Shown here in pieces: positions 45,969 through 58,460 of a stretch of 64,000 nucleotides of DNA. The stretch is from NCBI GenBank assembly GCA_032718475.1, contig JAUCBJ010007462.1:98734-162733 (forward strand), written 5' to 3'. The stretch's first letter is position 1; each line of letters begins with the position of its first letter. This DNA comes from Nemertoderma westbladi. Taxonomy: Eukaryota > Xenacoelomorpha > Nemertodermatida > Nemertodermatidae. The notes under the pieces are model-generated. The model was not told the origin of the DNA and did no database searches. It saw only the letters and a list, made by a program, of their open reading frames with translations. The translations under genes and the position numbers were made by a program.

Positions 45969-48582
45969 GATTATCTTCTGCTGTCTTTTGCAGTGCGAAG
46001 TTTGCACAGCTTGAAGACGAGATAGCTCCAAAAATGTGCACGAGCATTCTATATGCTATAGGGTTTTCATCAAGATTTCCATTTGGCCACCATAAAAATC
46101 GCAATACATTACAATCCTCTTTCTTAACCTTTATACGGTGGAACATGGCTTCTATATCCGCCATACAAGCTACCTCGTGGTGCCTGAACCTCATCAAGAC
46201 ACCAGCAAGAGGTTGTGTAAGATCAGGACCTTGGAACAACTTATCATTTAATGAACAATCTTTATATTTTGCAGAGCAGTCAAAAACTATTCTGACTTTT
46301 CCTGGTTTCTTTGGGTGAAACACTGGGTGATGCACCAAGTACCAAATCTTGCCTTTTAATGATGGATCCGTCAGTTCCTCAATAGGCACTTTTTCTGCAT
46401 ATTCCTTTTCCTCATACATTTCTATAATTTCTGTGTACTTGTTATGTAGCTCGGAATCTTTCATCAACCTCCTCTTTAAGCTATTTAATCTCATTGTTGC
46501 CATAGATATATTATTTTCTAAAGAAGGTGGGTTACACTTCCATGGAAGTGCTAAAACGTAGTTATTATTCACTAGTTTAATAGAATCTTGCATAATACTC
46601 AAGGCTTGCTTGTCATTCAGAGACATAGTGGTTGATGTGTCAGAATAAATTCCAGAAGATTCTAATTCCCAAAACTTATTAACTAGGAGTTCTAAATTAT
46701 AATCATTTGAATTCCTAGGAGAATTGTCATAGTGACATAAATACATATTCTTTGACTTATCAAGTTGTTTCATTCGTTTGTGAGTTACAGGACCGCGCAG
46801 TGTCCACCCAAAGGGTGTTTTTATAGCAAATGGTTCCTTTTTACCTCCATAGAGTTCTTCTTCCGTCCACAGTGCTTCAGGTACATCTAAGCCAATGAGT
46901 AAATAAACTTCTTTATCCTGCAACTCATTCAAATGTATATTCGCTAAATGTGGCCAGTTGGTTATATCAGCCATCGTAGGAATCTTATCAGGAGAGATGG
47001 GTAATTTATCAGTTGTGACAACTTCTGGTAAGTGAATAATACTTGTATCATCGATAGAATCAATCTGAGCTACCATGAGTTCAACCACTGCTCCTCTTTT
47101 CATTACATTCTCACAATTCAAAGTTGTTAAGGAATAATTTTCTTCATTTCTACAGATACCTAAAGTATCTGCAACCTTTTTTGTACAAAATGAAGAATCA
47201 GATCCATCATCAAGCAAGGCATATACATCAACATATATATCATTACTGGGATTACTAATTCGAACTGGGATGATAGGAAGACAAACCTTAGAATGTTGAA
47301 GTGTGTTTGCAAGATGTGTATGGGTCCTTCTTGAAATAGATTCTTCCTTTGATTGTACCTCTCTCATGTTCTCAACATCTGGTTTTGTAGTTTTTGGTGT
47401 TGAATGACCTTGGTTAGAAAAGGTCAAGGATCCAACCCTTTGCCTTGAATCATCAACTTCATCTGAAGGATGCATAAGTGTATGATGCTTATGATTACTT
47501 GCACATCGTTCACAATTGTGGTTCTTAGGGCAATTCAATGCAATGTGACCTCGGTCAAAACAATTATCACATATACCTCTTCTTCTCAAGAAATTGGTCC
47601 GTTCTTTATTGGATTCCCCTCTAAACTGAAAACATCTATCAAGTGTATGATTCTGGAAACATATATGACAACTATTTCTACTGGCATAGCTATCATTGGA
47701 GTTTTGCGGAATGTCTCTAGATGTTGCTAATGATGTAGTCCTAGGAAATGACCTTGCCTTATCTCCTGGTGTATTATTACGGAAGTCAAAAGTTTTCTTT
47801 ATATTGGCATTAGCAGCACCAGTATCTTTAGAATCTAAGATTGTCCCAAACTCAGCATCATTTACTGCATGAGCAATATTTTTAACAAATAATATAATGT
47901 CGTTAATATTGGGACTCCGATTAGACTTACGAATATTATTTGCCTTCTCAAGCCATTTACATTTCATATAGTGAGGAAGTCTTTCTACAATATGCCTCAA
48001 ATTATCAACTGCATTAATATCAGCTAGATAACCCATTGAGGATAATACCATTTGGGATGAATTAAGTCGGTCAGCATAATCTAGGAGACCTTGTCGATCA
48101 TTGGGTCTCAATGGATTGCCCTTGGTAACACGGTCAATATGAGCTCGGGCTATCGTATAAGGTTGACCGAATCGTTCATACAGTGTATGTTTAGCCTGTA
48201 TAAAACCTTCTGATGGAATTAGAATTGGATAGTCTTTAATAAGTTTTCTTGCCTTGCATTGGCAATAGTGAATAAGGTAATTAAGTTTGGCTGAATCTGT
48301 TAGAGCTTTACTCTCTATATGTTCCTCAAAGGATCTCATGAACTGCCAATATTCTGATGGGTCGCCTGCAAATGGTACGACCTCAGGCTGTGGCAATGTC
48401 ATAATGTTTGCCATTGTCTTGAATAATTCGCCATAGGACTGTATGCCTTCTTCAGAGTGCTGGTTACCATGTAGTGGGGTCCAGGATGGTACATTTGGAT
48501 CCAATCGTGATGGATAATCGGATAGTTGTTCTGTATTGTTAATCATACGTGCCGGCATTCTATTGTTATATGATTGATCCAA
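45969..48582 (-). pseudogene. BEL Gag C-part, protease and RT N-part
   Basis: From 48582: capsid-like Gag (YWQFMRSFEEHIESK near 48330, as in the Pao Gag family). Zinc knuckles include CHICFQNHTLDRC near 47660 and CDNCFDRGHIALNC near 47560. Aspartic protease has LLDDGSDSSF near 47215. RT fingers/palm have KPGKVRIVFDCSA near 46285 and MADIEAMFHRIKV near 46155. The frame is open right to the RTE target duplication at 45979; after that it reads into RTE antisense. Its continuation is at 42267. Confidence 0.92.
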
Positions 48583-49203
48583 AACATTTGCTACACTGTT
48601 TCCTGGTCTATGCTTAACGCTGCTTGCTCTAGAAAGCTTCCCTTCTGACCTCTCAAGAGATCGCCTTTTGATAGCAGCTTCCTAACATTTCATTTTGGCT
48701 TCCAGCGGTTCTTCTTCTTCTACTAATTTTGCCTTTCTAGCTCTCAATTCATGTTTAAATTTAATATGTTCTAATTCGTAAGCTGCAATATCCTCATCTG
48801 CCTTTGCTCTGTCCAAATCACTAAGCACTGTAGATTGACACACCACTTGGCTAACAGAATGTTTCGGCAAAATATCATCAACATCTGTATCTGCATCACC
48901 AAAATTATCTAGTTTCCATTTCAAATAAATTTCATGAAATTCATTCTTTGTTTGTTTAACATTAGATAAATATTTTTTCGCTTCATCTATATCAGCAGTA
49001 GTTTCCAATGCTGACACATAAGAATCATGCGCATAACAAAAACGCTCATAAACTTCATCAATTGTCTTGATCGCAAGCCTCACACGATCATAATCAGCAT
49101 TAGCTTGCATTAATCTCTTTGCCTCATTATAGGCTCTTGTTAGATTGGCTAAATAACCATTTCGGGACTTTTTTAATGATGCAATATTTCCTATTCCAGA
49201 CAT
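48583..49203 (-). pseudogene. BEL Gag N-terminal part, ends at an in-frame TAG
   Basis: Starts at the ATG at 49203. 173 charged, helical residues with coiled-coil character (many Lys/Glu, Ala) to a TAG at 48682-48684. The same frame continues through the stop into the 48582 frame, so one nonsense change separates the Gag halves. Confidence 0.85.
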
Positions 49204-49480
49204 TATCGCAAATATATCAAATTAGGACATTGGTCCAAAATTCTAACTGAAAGTTCCAAATATGGACATTCGGTCCAAATTAGTAAAAAGAAATCTTCCA
49301 GAATTGGACAATCGGTCCAAGCATATCAATGTCAGTAGTACCCAATTTGGACATCAGCCCAAAGCTAACAAATCTTCCAAATTTGGGGAATTTCCAAATT
49401 TAGTAGGGCAATCGGCCCAAATTATTCAAAGGTTATTCACTCCCCCGAATTACAATTCTTATATCACAGTTTGATAACGA
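49204..49480 (-). promoter_or_regulatory. BEL leader with repeated self-complementary motif
   Basis: Between the 5' LTR and the Gag start. TTGGACxTTCGGTCCAA-like motifs recur about six times (near 49223, 49262, 49303, 49348, 49393, 49408). Each is partly palindromic. The bases next to the LTR (element strand TCGTTATCAAACTG) should hold the primer-binding site, but no standard tRNA match is obvious. Confidence 0.6.
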
Positions 49481-50310
49481 TGAAGGGGTCAGGCTTCAGA
49501 GGTCTTTCTATTTACTGTTAGGTCGAATGTCAATTCTAGTAGATCTATTAATTAGGGTGAAATTCATAGAAATAGGTTACCACAGTATGAATAAACGCAC
49601 ACATTATCTATTATCAAATTATCTCTGGCCGTCTATTTATTTCACTTCATTATCATATAATTATATCATAAGCATTGTCATATACCGGTATCCTTTCATA
49701 TTTCATTGCTTTAGGGTGTACAAAATGCGAAGTGTGGAATGCGAAGTGCGGAGTTCGAAGTGCGGTTATCTAAAAAATAATGACAATCAAAAATATAATC
49801 ATACCGGTACTTCCTTACTACAATCAGTACAGCAATGTGAATAAATTAAATACCATAGGAGAACTGTATCAAATAAACACATGTCAAACGTTATAGAGCC
49901 TACCTTCTATAGTACCGGTCTTAATAAATGTATCATAATATATCAATAACAACCTCAATAATATTGAAGGGTTTTCACTCACCAAACTGTGGCAAAAGGT
50001 GGGTTCTGTCATATATCTATATCGGCAACAAACACGGTTAATAATAATAAACAGTTTTTTCTAATCATTATAATTTAGAATTCGATATACAACAATCTAC
50101 AACATTTCGAAGTCTGACAGTCAGTATTACCCTAAATTTTCATTCTAGTGCCGACAAACCGGTCTTAGTCCTAAATCTAAAATCAGAAGTTCCCCTCTTT
50201 TGACACCGGTCCAGTCTGGATGTCAGTACTATCCGCTATTTGCATGTCACAAAAATAATTAGGTTCACAATTAATTAACAATTACGAAGGCAACAGATTT
50301 GACACTTACA
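49481..50310 (-). repeat. BEL 5' LTR
   Basis: Starts TGAAGGGGTC and ends GACACTTACA in plus orientation. Intact, 830 bp. Confidence 0.95.
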
Positions 50311-51655
50311 TCGTCAGCGTAGAAAGTGTGGTTCAGACAGACATCAAGGAGGGCACAGCCAATATTAGAACCGGACAGTTCTAAGCTGAGAGTGTCGATA
50401 AAAATGTTAAAAAAGCGAGGCGACAAAATGCTTCCTTGTCTTACCCCATTACAGCAATAAAATTCATCGGACGTACACCATTCCAGAAAACTTACATAGA
50501 TTGGTTGGCATACCAGAAAATAATTAAGCGTAAAATAAACAACGGAATTTTACGTTCGAAAAGGCGTCTAAAAAGAAGACCATGATCTACTTTGTTGAAC
50601 GCTTTGGAGGCGAGAACAGAGAAAAATATTAGAGCTGTGCAACAAGTAGAAATTAATTAATTCCTTTAATGTATAAATACATGTTTCGGTTCCTACTGAG
50701 TCCTTGAAACCAAATGGTTGTCAGTGGTACAGAGAAGGTGGTCAATGCGAGATAATATTAAAAATTCGTACAATTTACTTAAAACATTGGCGGTCGCAAT
50801 TGGCCTATAATTAGTCTTGTCCATGATGTCACCGGATTTATCCTTAACAATGGGCAGGATATTCGATGACAGCAAGGACAAAGGGATAAAACCATGAATA
50901 TTACAGGTGCTAAAAACAAAGATAAACAAATTAACAAACGATTACTGGCATATATGATGTGCTCCGCAACTAGCCCATCGGGGCCGGATGACTTATTGCA
51001 CTTTAGGTGAGCGAGACCGAGCCTCAATTCATCAATAGAAAATACCATATCTTTTGTGTAAACAATATCCTTTAAAGAACCCTTGATATCGTCGTGTTGG
51101 GTGGGAGGAATTGAGTTGAACACACTACTGAAGTGATCGCCCCACGAGTTGGCGATATTTTGGGGACCAGATACATCATCGATTACAGGCGAGGGAGGAG
51201 CGGAGGAGGAGTTTTCCTTTCGAATATTTTGCCAAAACTTAAAACAGACTTTATCCATAAGCGAATGAGCTAACTTGTCCGCGCGTAGCGTCGCCTCATT
51301 ACGTTTGACTGCTCGTAAACGCCGTTTGAACAGAGAACGTGTGGAGCACATCTGGCGGAACACGGGACCTTCTTGAGGACTGCCCATTGAGCGACAGTAG
51401 AGAAAACAAGAATAGCTGCCTCATGAAGCATGCCGACCTCGTCATTCCATCCGGGAACGCCGCAAGGGTGGGACGAAGAGGGAGAAGGTTTCCGAGTAGG
51501 AATTGTTGCCTCAGCAATGGAGACTAAACCGTCAACAATAGTATCATAGAATGTGGAGATGTACTTCAGGTAACTAGAGGCGCCACAGTGAGGGTTAGTG
51601 CAGGAAACAGCATCGAGTGGAAATTCCAGCTGTGATAAAAACTCGGATTATCAAC
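50311..51655 (-). pseudogene. LINE-A, RT 5' half and upstream linker
   Basis: Minus strand, from about 51640: a region with PGWNDEV (about 51460), the linker KFWQNIRKENS (about 51230), NKSSGPDGL (about 50985) and GVRQGSILSPRFF near 50430. TFYADD ends exactly at the BEL target duplication (50311-50321). Frameshifts occur near 51390, 50930 and 50700. Joins 36397 to complete the palm. The endonuclease is absent, so it is 5'-truncated near 51655. Confidence 0.85.
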
Positions 51656-51671
51656 GTACTGTACCAATATT

Positions 51672-51830
51672 ACCTTATTATAATTCTGAAACAAATGCAG
51701 TTGGGAATCTGAAATTTTACGACTTTTCATAAAAATCTATTGTCTTCCTAGTAGTGAAAACCGTTTTCAAAAATATTGGGTAGTTTTCAAGTTATAGCAC
51801 GATTTTTTAACCCTACTTTTGGCTTCACAG
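51672..51830. mobile_element. Fragment of the piggyBac-like element (inverted relative to 59880-61300)
   Basis: Reverse complement of about 61090-61258: shared blocks TTATTATAATTCTGAAACAA, TCTATTGTCTTCCTAGTAGT and TTTTTTAACCCTACTTTTGGC. Both termini are missing. It sits between LINE-A and the second gag-like copy. Confidence 0.8.
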
Positions 51831-51839
51831 TTATGGTTT

Positions 51840-53215
51840 TATTATCTACGATAACAAAGACTCAATACCGGATCCTGAGCTCGGTTCAACTCGGTTGATT
51901 CATATCCGAGTCTCACTGGAGCCACACACTTTTACATATACTTGTCGTGGCGCCAACGGCATTCTCCCAGCCTTGACCGCTTATCAACGCCGTGCGAGAC
52001 ATCAACAGTTTGTTAAAGCGGAGGCTTATTTCAATGACACAAATTAACACCCGGCCATGGGAATAGACGCAGCATTATTGCCGCAACCCGTACTAGGCAT
52101 TCTCTTGGGCGAATCAGTTTATAAACTCGGTTTAGCCATATATCGGGACTTGAACGACGATTTTCCTATCATCCATGACATACCATCATATCCCTTTGTC
52201 GACACCCAAACCATCCTTCCTTGGGCGCAATCCCGTGGCTTCTTCCGGGTTATGTATCGACGCAACGCCAACGATACATATAACAGAGTCGACCGTACGT
52301 CCTCTGGCCATATCGCGTTTCAGGAGTATGGTTGGAACTTTAAGGAAACCGATCGCGAGACGTATTCCAAAGTTTATGGTGACTCATATTTGCCTTATTA
52401 CTTTCAAGGACCACTCACCGCCCCTGGCGCTTCATATAGCTTTATGAGTGTCCCCTAGCGCCCCTCATTAGCGATATACCTCATTCGAGAACCAAGCATT
52501 ATCAGGATGGCTTGCGAATGTCTGTAGCCATACGTTGAGAGTGTGCCCGTTGTTGTTGGGAATCCAACTTGCCAAACTCGATGAACTCGATAAATTCCTG
52601 AATTTCGAAAGCTTACGACGTTTCCTTACCCCCTTTACCAACATTGACAGTCAGTTCTGTGTGAAATCTCTGTCTCAGCAAGAGCTACATCGCTCCGCAG
52701 TGGATGAGCTAGCCAGGGGTGGCTTTGCTATATTCCGATACGTATGTATTTCCAATCTCCATCAATCGGGGATCGAGAGAAACAAGTTAAAAGAAACAAA
52801 TACAAGCTGATGTTATGGAAGCCCCTGACTAAATGGAGAAACCAATCCACCTAGAAGCGACCTCAGTAGCCGCCTCTGTCGTGTTCACCCGGTTTGGTGT
52901 CGTTACCCAAACCATCCCCTCCGGACCAGTGCAGGGTGCTGTTCAGAAGCGCTTAGCTGCTCCTCCGGAACTGGAGATCCGTTGACCGGCTGTCGACTCG
53001 GGCACAACGAGACCGGTTGAATTCCTGTCCTTGCCCGGCACGTCCACCGGAATATACACCGACCGTCCGACCTCAGACGCGGTAGATATCCACCTGGGTC
53101 CCAACGAGATGCTTTCGAGCGATGACGTGATGTTACCCACGTCCAGACGCCCGCAAGGAATAGGAAACGACTCTTTATGCGAAATACCCCTAAAACATCC
53201 CAAACGAAAGTGATA
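51840..53215 (+). pseudogene. Second, divergent copy of the gag-like gene
   Basis: Collinear with 11800-13985 at low identity. It shares YDN plus an IxIR segment near 51845-51905; FVDT...WAQ near 52195 (12165 in copy 1); W-x-F-K with Y-x-x-x-YG near 52335; RFLTPF near 52620; G-x-AIF near 52725; and a Pro-rich basic C-terminus ending at 53213. The region with the three zinc knuckles is missing between about 52810 and 52835. Stops and frameshifts occur near 52033, 52458, 52540, 52810 and 52984. The N-terminal part is absent. Function unknown beyond the comparison. Confidence 0.6.
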
Positions 53216-53904
53216 ATATTAGATTACTATTAATTAGCCTGACGAGCTTTATAAAATCCCTTTATAAACTGAATATATTAGTTGGATTTTACCGACCTAC
53301 TATATTTGTAAATATATCAAACTCTAATATTGTTTGAAAGGTCATTTAATACTTATTTAGTCCTACCGGAAGTGACTCAACAAACTTTATTGTTTTATAT
53401 GAGGAAGTTGACCTACCCTAAATTAATTTCGTTTAATTTAGTTTTATTTTAATTGTTTATCACATTTAACTGTACGTAGCGAGTATTTGATATCGACGTA
53501 ACCTTTGATTGTTGAAAGATTGTATATACCCTTTTCAATGTAAATTTCAGAAAAAACTCAATGTTGTGTTATTTAACTCATTGTGTTATGAACTTGTACG
53601 TGATTTTATGGAACGGTTTTGCTGCACGGGCTAACTGCATACTGGAATCTTATATTTTTATCAGATTATCATTCAATTTCAGTGCATATAATATTTATGC
53701 CTAACTTGTGTTGTAAAACTCCATGAATCTGTTTACATGTTGCCTAGCAGCAGTTGCGGTATTACTGAGTTCTTATTGGTATCTACCGAAGCCAGAATTC
53801 TTGCGTCTTATTGGCTGTTCTATTCCATAAGCCTTATTGTGCCTTATATATTGTCAATGTTCTTCCCATTACTTCAGGCGTAACCTAAGATCATAATAGC
53901 CTGT
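53216..53904. other. AT-rich 3' flank of gag-like copy 2 with promoter-like block
   Basis: No gene. At 53773-53850 two ATTGG motifs (53775, 53810) and a TATATA (53842) recur as in 14916-15015; the segment CTTATTGGCTGTTCTATTCC is shared with that region apart from four central bases. Confidence 0.45.
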
Positions 53905-54128
53905 CATTGTACTTGACACAATGAACCCGGCGTAGCATTCTTGTGAATGTGCCATCCAGAGATTTGGTGTCCTCAGCAGTTAGAGCCCAGCATGGACTCC
54001 CGTAGAGGAGTACTGGAACTACTGCTGCTCTAAATAATCGGACCTTAAGTTTCCGATTAATTCTCGGTGACTTCCAAATCCTGGAAAGCCTATTCAAGAC
54101 TGCCCATGCCAAAGTTAACTGTTACCAA

Positions 54129-55818
54129 CTGCTTACTGGGCGGAAAAGCCAACCAACCACCAAGGTTAAGGCTGAATCACCAGCCGATCGCCTCAATGGT
54201 TGGAAAGCCCACTTTGAAAAGCTCCTCAATAATGACAGGGTATTGCCTGATAACTTTATAGAAGTAAAAGTGTCTGAGTCTGTACTTCCAGATATTCCCA
54301 TTGGCGATATCTCCTTTGCAGAAGTGAAGGCTGCTGCAAAGAGCATTAAGACCAATCGTGCCAGTGGAGTAGATGGTGTTCCCCCTGAGGTCTTTAAAAT
54401 ACCTGAGTGTTTAAAGCTCATCTATCCCATCATAGTAGACATGTACCGAACAACAAGAGTCCCACAAGAAATGAAAACAAATAAGTTGGTGCCAGTTCCC
54501 AAGAAGGGCAACCTAACACTCTATGGTTCTTTTCGGGGAATCTCATTGATTTCGATTGCTGCAAAGCTATACAATAGGATTCTATTAAATCGCATCAGGG
54601 ATCCCATTGAGAGACTGCTCCGTGGAAATCAGAATGGGTTCCGTAAAGGTCGTGGGACCATGGAGTCCATTTTGGCACTTAGAAGGATAATTGAAGAGTT
54701 ATCAAAAAAGAAAGACAGGCATCTGGCTGTTATCTTTGTCGACTTCTTCAAGGCCTTTGATTCAGTCTCTCGCTCACGTATGTTCAGCATACTTTCATTA
54801 TATGGGATTCCTGATGAAATTATTGCAGCAATCAGATCAGTATATGATGGTTCGACAACATTTGTGTCTACTGTTGACGGTGACACAGAACCATTTGAAG
54901 TGTTATGGGGCGTCCTCCAAGGAGACACACTTGCACCATTCTTGTTCATTATTGTGGTTGACTATGTTCTACGCATGTCCTTAGATCATTATAATGATGA
55001 TGGGGTGATGATAACTACACCTACTGGCTCCAGAAGTCGAGGAAATCCTGCCAAGTACCTAACTGATCTAGACTTTGCTGATGACTTATGAGTACTCTCA
55101 GAATCATTAGAGGGAGCCCAACGGCTCCTCAGCTCATTAGAACCTGCTGCTTCTGGTGTTGGTCTTTTCATTAACTCCAGAAAGACCAAAATTCTGACAG
55201 TTAACTTTGAAAGTCCTCAGCAAGTCTCTGATCGGATGAGCATAAGCTCAAAGGATGGTATGCTTGAGCATGTGGACGACTTCTGTTACCTGGGATCATG
55301 GATCCGGAAGTCAGGTGAGGACCTTCGAATACGTAAGGGAAAGGCATGGGCAGCCTTGAATAGGCTTTCCAGGATTTGGAAGTCACCGAGAATTAATCGG
55401 AAACTTAAGGTCCGATTATTTAGAGCAGCAGTAGTTCCAGTACTCCTCTATGGGAGTCCATGCTGGGCTCTAACTGCTGAGGACACCAAATCTCTGGATG
55501 GCACATTCACAAGAATGCTACGCCGGGTTCATTGTGTGAAGTACAATGCACACATCTCCAACCAGACACTATATAACATTGGAGGTGTCTCATTGGTTCC
55601 CCCAAGCTTGACACTTTCGCTGTGAGGACCAGCCAGTGCATAATCTTGTACTTTGGCAGCCTCATGGAGTGAATAAGCATGGTGGACAGCCCATGACTTT
55701 CTTGAGACGCATCTTAAAGGACACTGGCCTTAAAGATGCGGATGATCTAGCAAATGTCATGGGTGATAGGGAGTTGTGGCGGTGCAATTTTGTTGACAAG
55801 CCGGCACAGCATTCTTAA
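54129..55818 (+). pseudogene. RTE family A ORF with stop after FADD and a C-terminal deletion
   Basis: Open from the linker through LVPVPKKGNL, FVDFFKAFDS and GVLQGDTLAP to FADDL, where GGA has become TGA at 55089. It then continues in frame to 55618, where about 40 bp are deleted (GACACT...CGC) before the MHNLVLWQ segment. No endonuclease. Confidence 0.88.
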
Positions 55819-55855
55819 AAATGCAGTTGCAATGCAGCATGCCGATCCAAGTAAG
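54129..55855 (+). mobile_element. RTE family A copy nested in an opposite-strand copy
   Basis: Begins at CTGCTTACTGGGCGG (linker coding) and ends GCCGATCCAAGTAAG. The target was AAAGTTAACTGTCA of the minus-strand copy. Its tail has decayed from the TAG repeat. Confidence 0.88.
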
Positions 55856-57183
55856 TCAGAATTTTGGTCTTTCTGGAGTTAATAAAAAGACCAACACTAG
55901 AAGCAGCTTGTTCTAATGAGCTGAGGAGCCATTGGGCTCCCTCTAATGATTCTGAGAGTACTCCTAAGTCATCAGCAAAGTCTAGATCAGTTAGGTACTT
56001 GGCAGGATTTCCTCGACTTCTGGAGCCAGTAGGTGGAGTTATCATCACCACATCATCATTATAATGATCTAAGGACATGCGTAGAACATAGTCAACCACA
56101 ATAATGAACAAGAATGGTGCAAGTGTGTCTCCTTGGAGGACGCCCCATAACACTTCAAATGGTTCTGTGTCACCGTCAGCCGTAGACACACATGTTGTCA
56201 AACCATCATATACTGATCTGATTGCTGCATTAATTTCATCAGGAATCCCATATAATGAAAGTATGCTGAACATACGTGAGCAAGAGACTGAATCAAAGGC
56301 CTTGAAGAAGTCAACAAAGATAACAGCCAGATGCCTGTCTTTCTTTTTTGATAACTCTTCAATTATCCTTCTAAGTGCCAAAATGGGCTCCATGGTCCCA
56401 CGACCTTTACGGAACCCATTCTGATTTCCACGGAGCAGTCTCTCAATGGGATCCCTGATGCGATTTAATAGAATCCTATTGTATAGCTTTGCAGCAATCG
56501 AGATCAATGAGATTCCCCGAAAAGAACCATAGAGTGTTAGGTTGCCCTTCTTGGGAACTGGCACCAACTTATTTGTTTTCATTTCTTGTGGGACACTTGT
56601 TTGTTCGGTACATGTCTACTATGATGGGATAGATGAGCTTTAAACACTCAGGTATTTTAAAGACCTCAGGGGGAACACCATCTACTCCACTGGCACGATT
56701 GGTCTTAATCCTCTTTGCAGCAGCCTTCACTTCTGCAAAGGAGATATCGCCAATGGGAATATCTGGGAGTACAGACTCAGACACTTTTACTTCTATAAAG
56801 TTATCAGGCAATACCCTGTCATTATTGAGGAGCTTTTCAAAGTGGGCTTTCCAACCATTGAGGCGATCGGCTGTTGATTCAGCCTTAACCTTGGTGGTTG
56901 GTTGGCTTTTCCGCCCAGTAAGCAGATTGATCGATTTCCATGCCTGGGATGATTGCCTGCTGTCGTCAGCATCATTGATGGCATCAACCTGTTGGTTTAT
57001 TAGCTCCTGTAGATTAGCAGAGTACTGCCTGTTCAGGGACCTAGATGCAGCCTTAACTGCATTCTTGGCTGCTGTAGTCTGTTTGAGCCGGGACTCTTTC
57101 TGCGCCTTATGAAGGTCATTTCGGCACTTCTGAATGTTGTTGTCAGTCCAGGGGGCCCTTTTCCTGTTTCGAGGTTATACAGG
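55856..57183 (-). pseudogene. RTE family A ORF, middle part (minus-strand copy)
   Basis: Reverse transcriptase palm (DFADDLG near 55975, GVLQGDTLAP near 56140, FVDFFKAFDS near 56310) and linker. A frameshift from an extra base near 56590 (ACTTGTTTGTTCGG) separates palm and fingers. Cut at TATACAGG by the DNA transposon. Confidence 0.88.
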
Positions 57184-58460
57184 GTAGCGGGATAATGAAA
57201 TGGAATTAAAAACATGTTTTGGTCCATTATAGCATTGCCAATGTTCCTTAATGTGGAACCACATGGGAGTGTATACTTTTACAACAAACGTTGCCAATTC
57301 CAGCAAGTTTCTACCTGGGTCTGAGGTCGAAACATAAAGCCGTAATATGCGGCTAGCGAAAGTGAGCCATCGACTCTGAACCATCTTTCCAGGTGAACGA
57401 TTAGCCAAACTCTGAGAACATACTCCATTTATAACACTGTTGAAAATTTCGTACAAGTATTTTTGGTCACTGTTAAGATCTTTAGGCATTTCTGTTATTA
57501 GGCTTTGATCAGAAATACAAATTGGTTGAAATTGTTAAGTTCCAAATTCTCACAGTTAACAAGGGCCTTACCAATAGGGCCAGTAAAAACGCCCGGTCCC
57601 ATGGAAGTGCCATCCAGATGAAGAAATAAATGTCTGAGCGGCATCTCATTAAAGTGGAGTAGGCACACATGCCATTGAAGTGGTTTTTTGAGTTCACATT
57701 CTGCGATTCTAATTATACCATTAATCTTCCCTGTGTTGACTCCAGTCCCATCACAACCATTAACACGAACACTACTGAGGTCCACACTTTCCTTTATTGC
57801 CTTAAAAATATCAGTAGCTTTACCAGACTTAGGTGAAACATGATCGATATAAACCAACCCGGGTTCAGAGAGTAAACTGATGTGCTCCTCAACTATGAGC
57901 TTTCGGCGAAACTTTCCATCGATCTTCTGAATGACCATAGTCATGTCTTTTCGCCCTTCAAAGTACAACCCCGAGAGAGCACTATCAAACTTCATTACTT
58001 GGCGGCCACTACGACGTTCACGTCTAACTTTACTTCTATCCACAATAGCTGATATATTAGTGCATGAAATTAAATTCAAATCCTCCAGGACAGCTGATGC
58101 AATAGAAGCCCCTGCCCTGTCAGATATCCTATAACGATCAAGGGCTCTCGCTAACTTTGGATATGGTTTCCCGCTACTCGAACGTGCAGACATGTGATCA
58201 CATGATCGAAATGGGGGTACAAAATCCTCGTCGTCGGAATTGTTACTGTCATATTCAGGTGAAGAGGGTACACCGGATACATCGGGTTCCTCGGGTAAAT
58301 CGGATTCAGAAGCTCGACGCATCCTTAATTTTCGCTTTAACCCAAGAAGATTTTTCCTAGTAGACGCCCAATCTGTTCTTCCAATGAGCATCGCACGTTT
58401 ATTAGTTTGATCCTCGTAAAAAGCACGTTCACACGCGGGAATATTGTTGACATCAGCCAC
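57184..58460 (-). pseudogene. Transposase-like protein of an uncharacterised DNA-transposon family
   Basis: ATG at 58460; frame open to 57498 (320 residues), then a frameshift near 57510, then open to the transposon end. It contains PYPKLARALDRYRISDRAG (about residue 100), GCDGTGVNTGK, PLQWHVCLLHFNEMPLRHLF and a LDGTSMGPGVF block, with SRWLTFASRILRLYVS after the frameshift. I recall this pattern from unannotated animal proteins; conserved Asp, His and Glu suggest a DDE/D-type enzyme, but I cannot assign a superfamily. The C-terminus is lost at the left edge of the insertion. Confidence 0.6.

Larger units (their letters stand above)
36398..50310 (-). mobile_element. Complete BEL/Pao LTR retrotransposon carrying two nested LINEs
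   Basis: Two 830-bp LTRs (the left one split by an RTE insertion) begin TG and end CA. A 5-bp target duplication TCGTC lies at 36393-36397 and 50311-50315. Internal order on the minus strand is Gag, zinc knuckles, protease, reverse transcriptase, RNase H, integrase, which is the BEL/Pao order. By eye the LTRs differ at about ten positions. Coding is broken by several frameshifts, two stops and the RTE at 42268. Confidence 0.95.
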
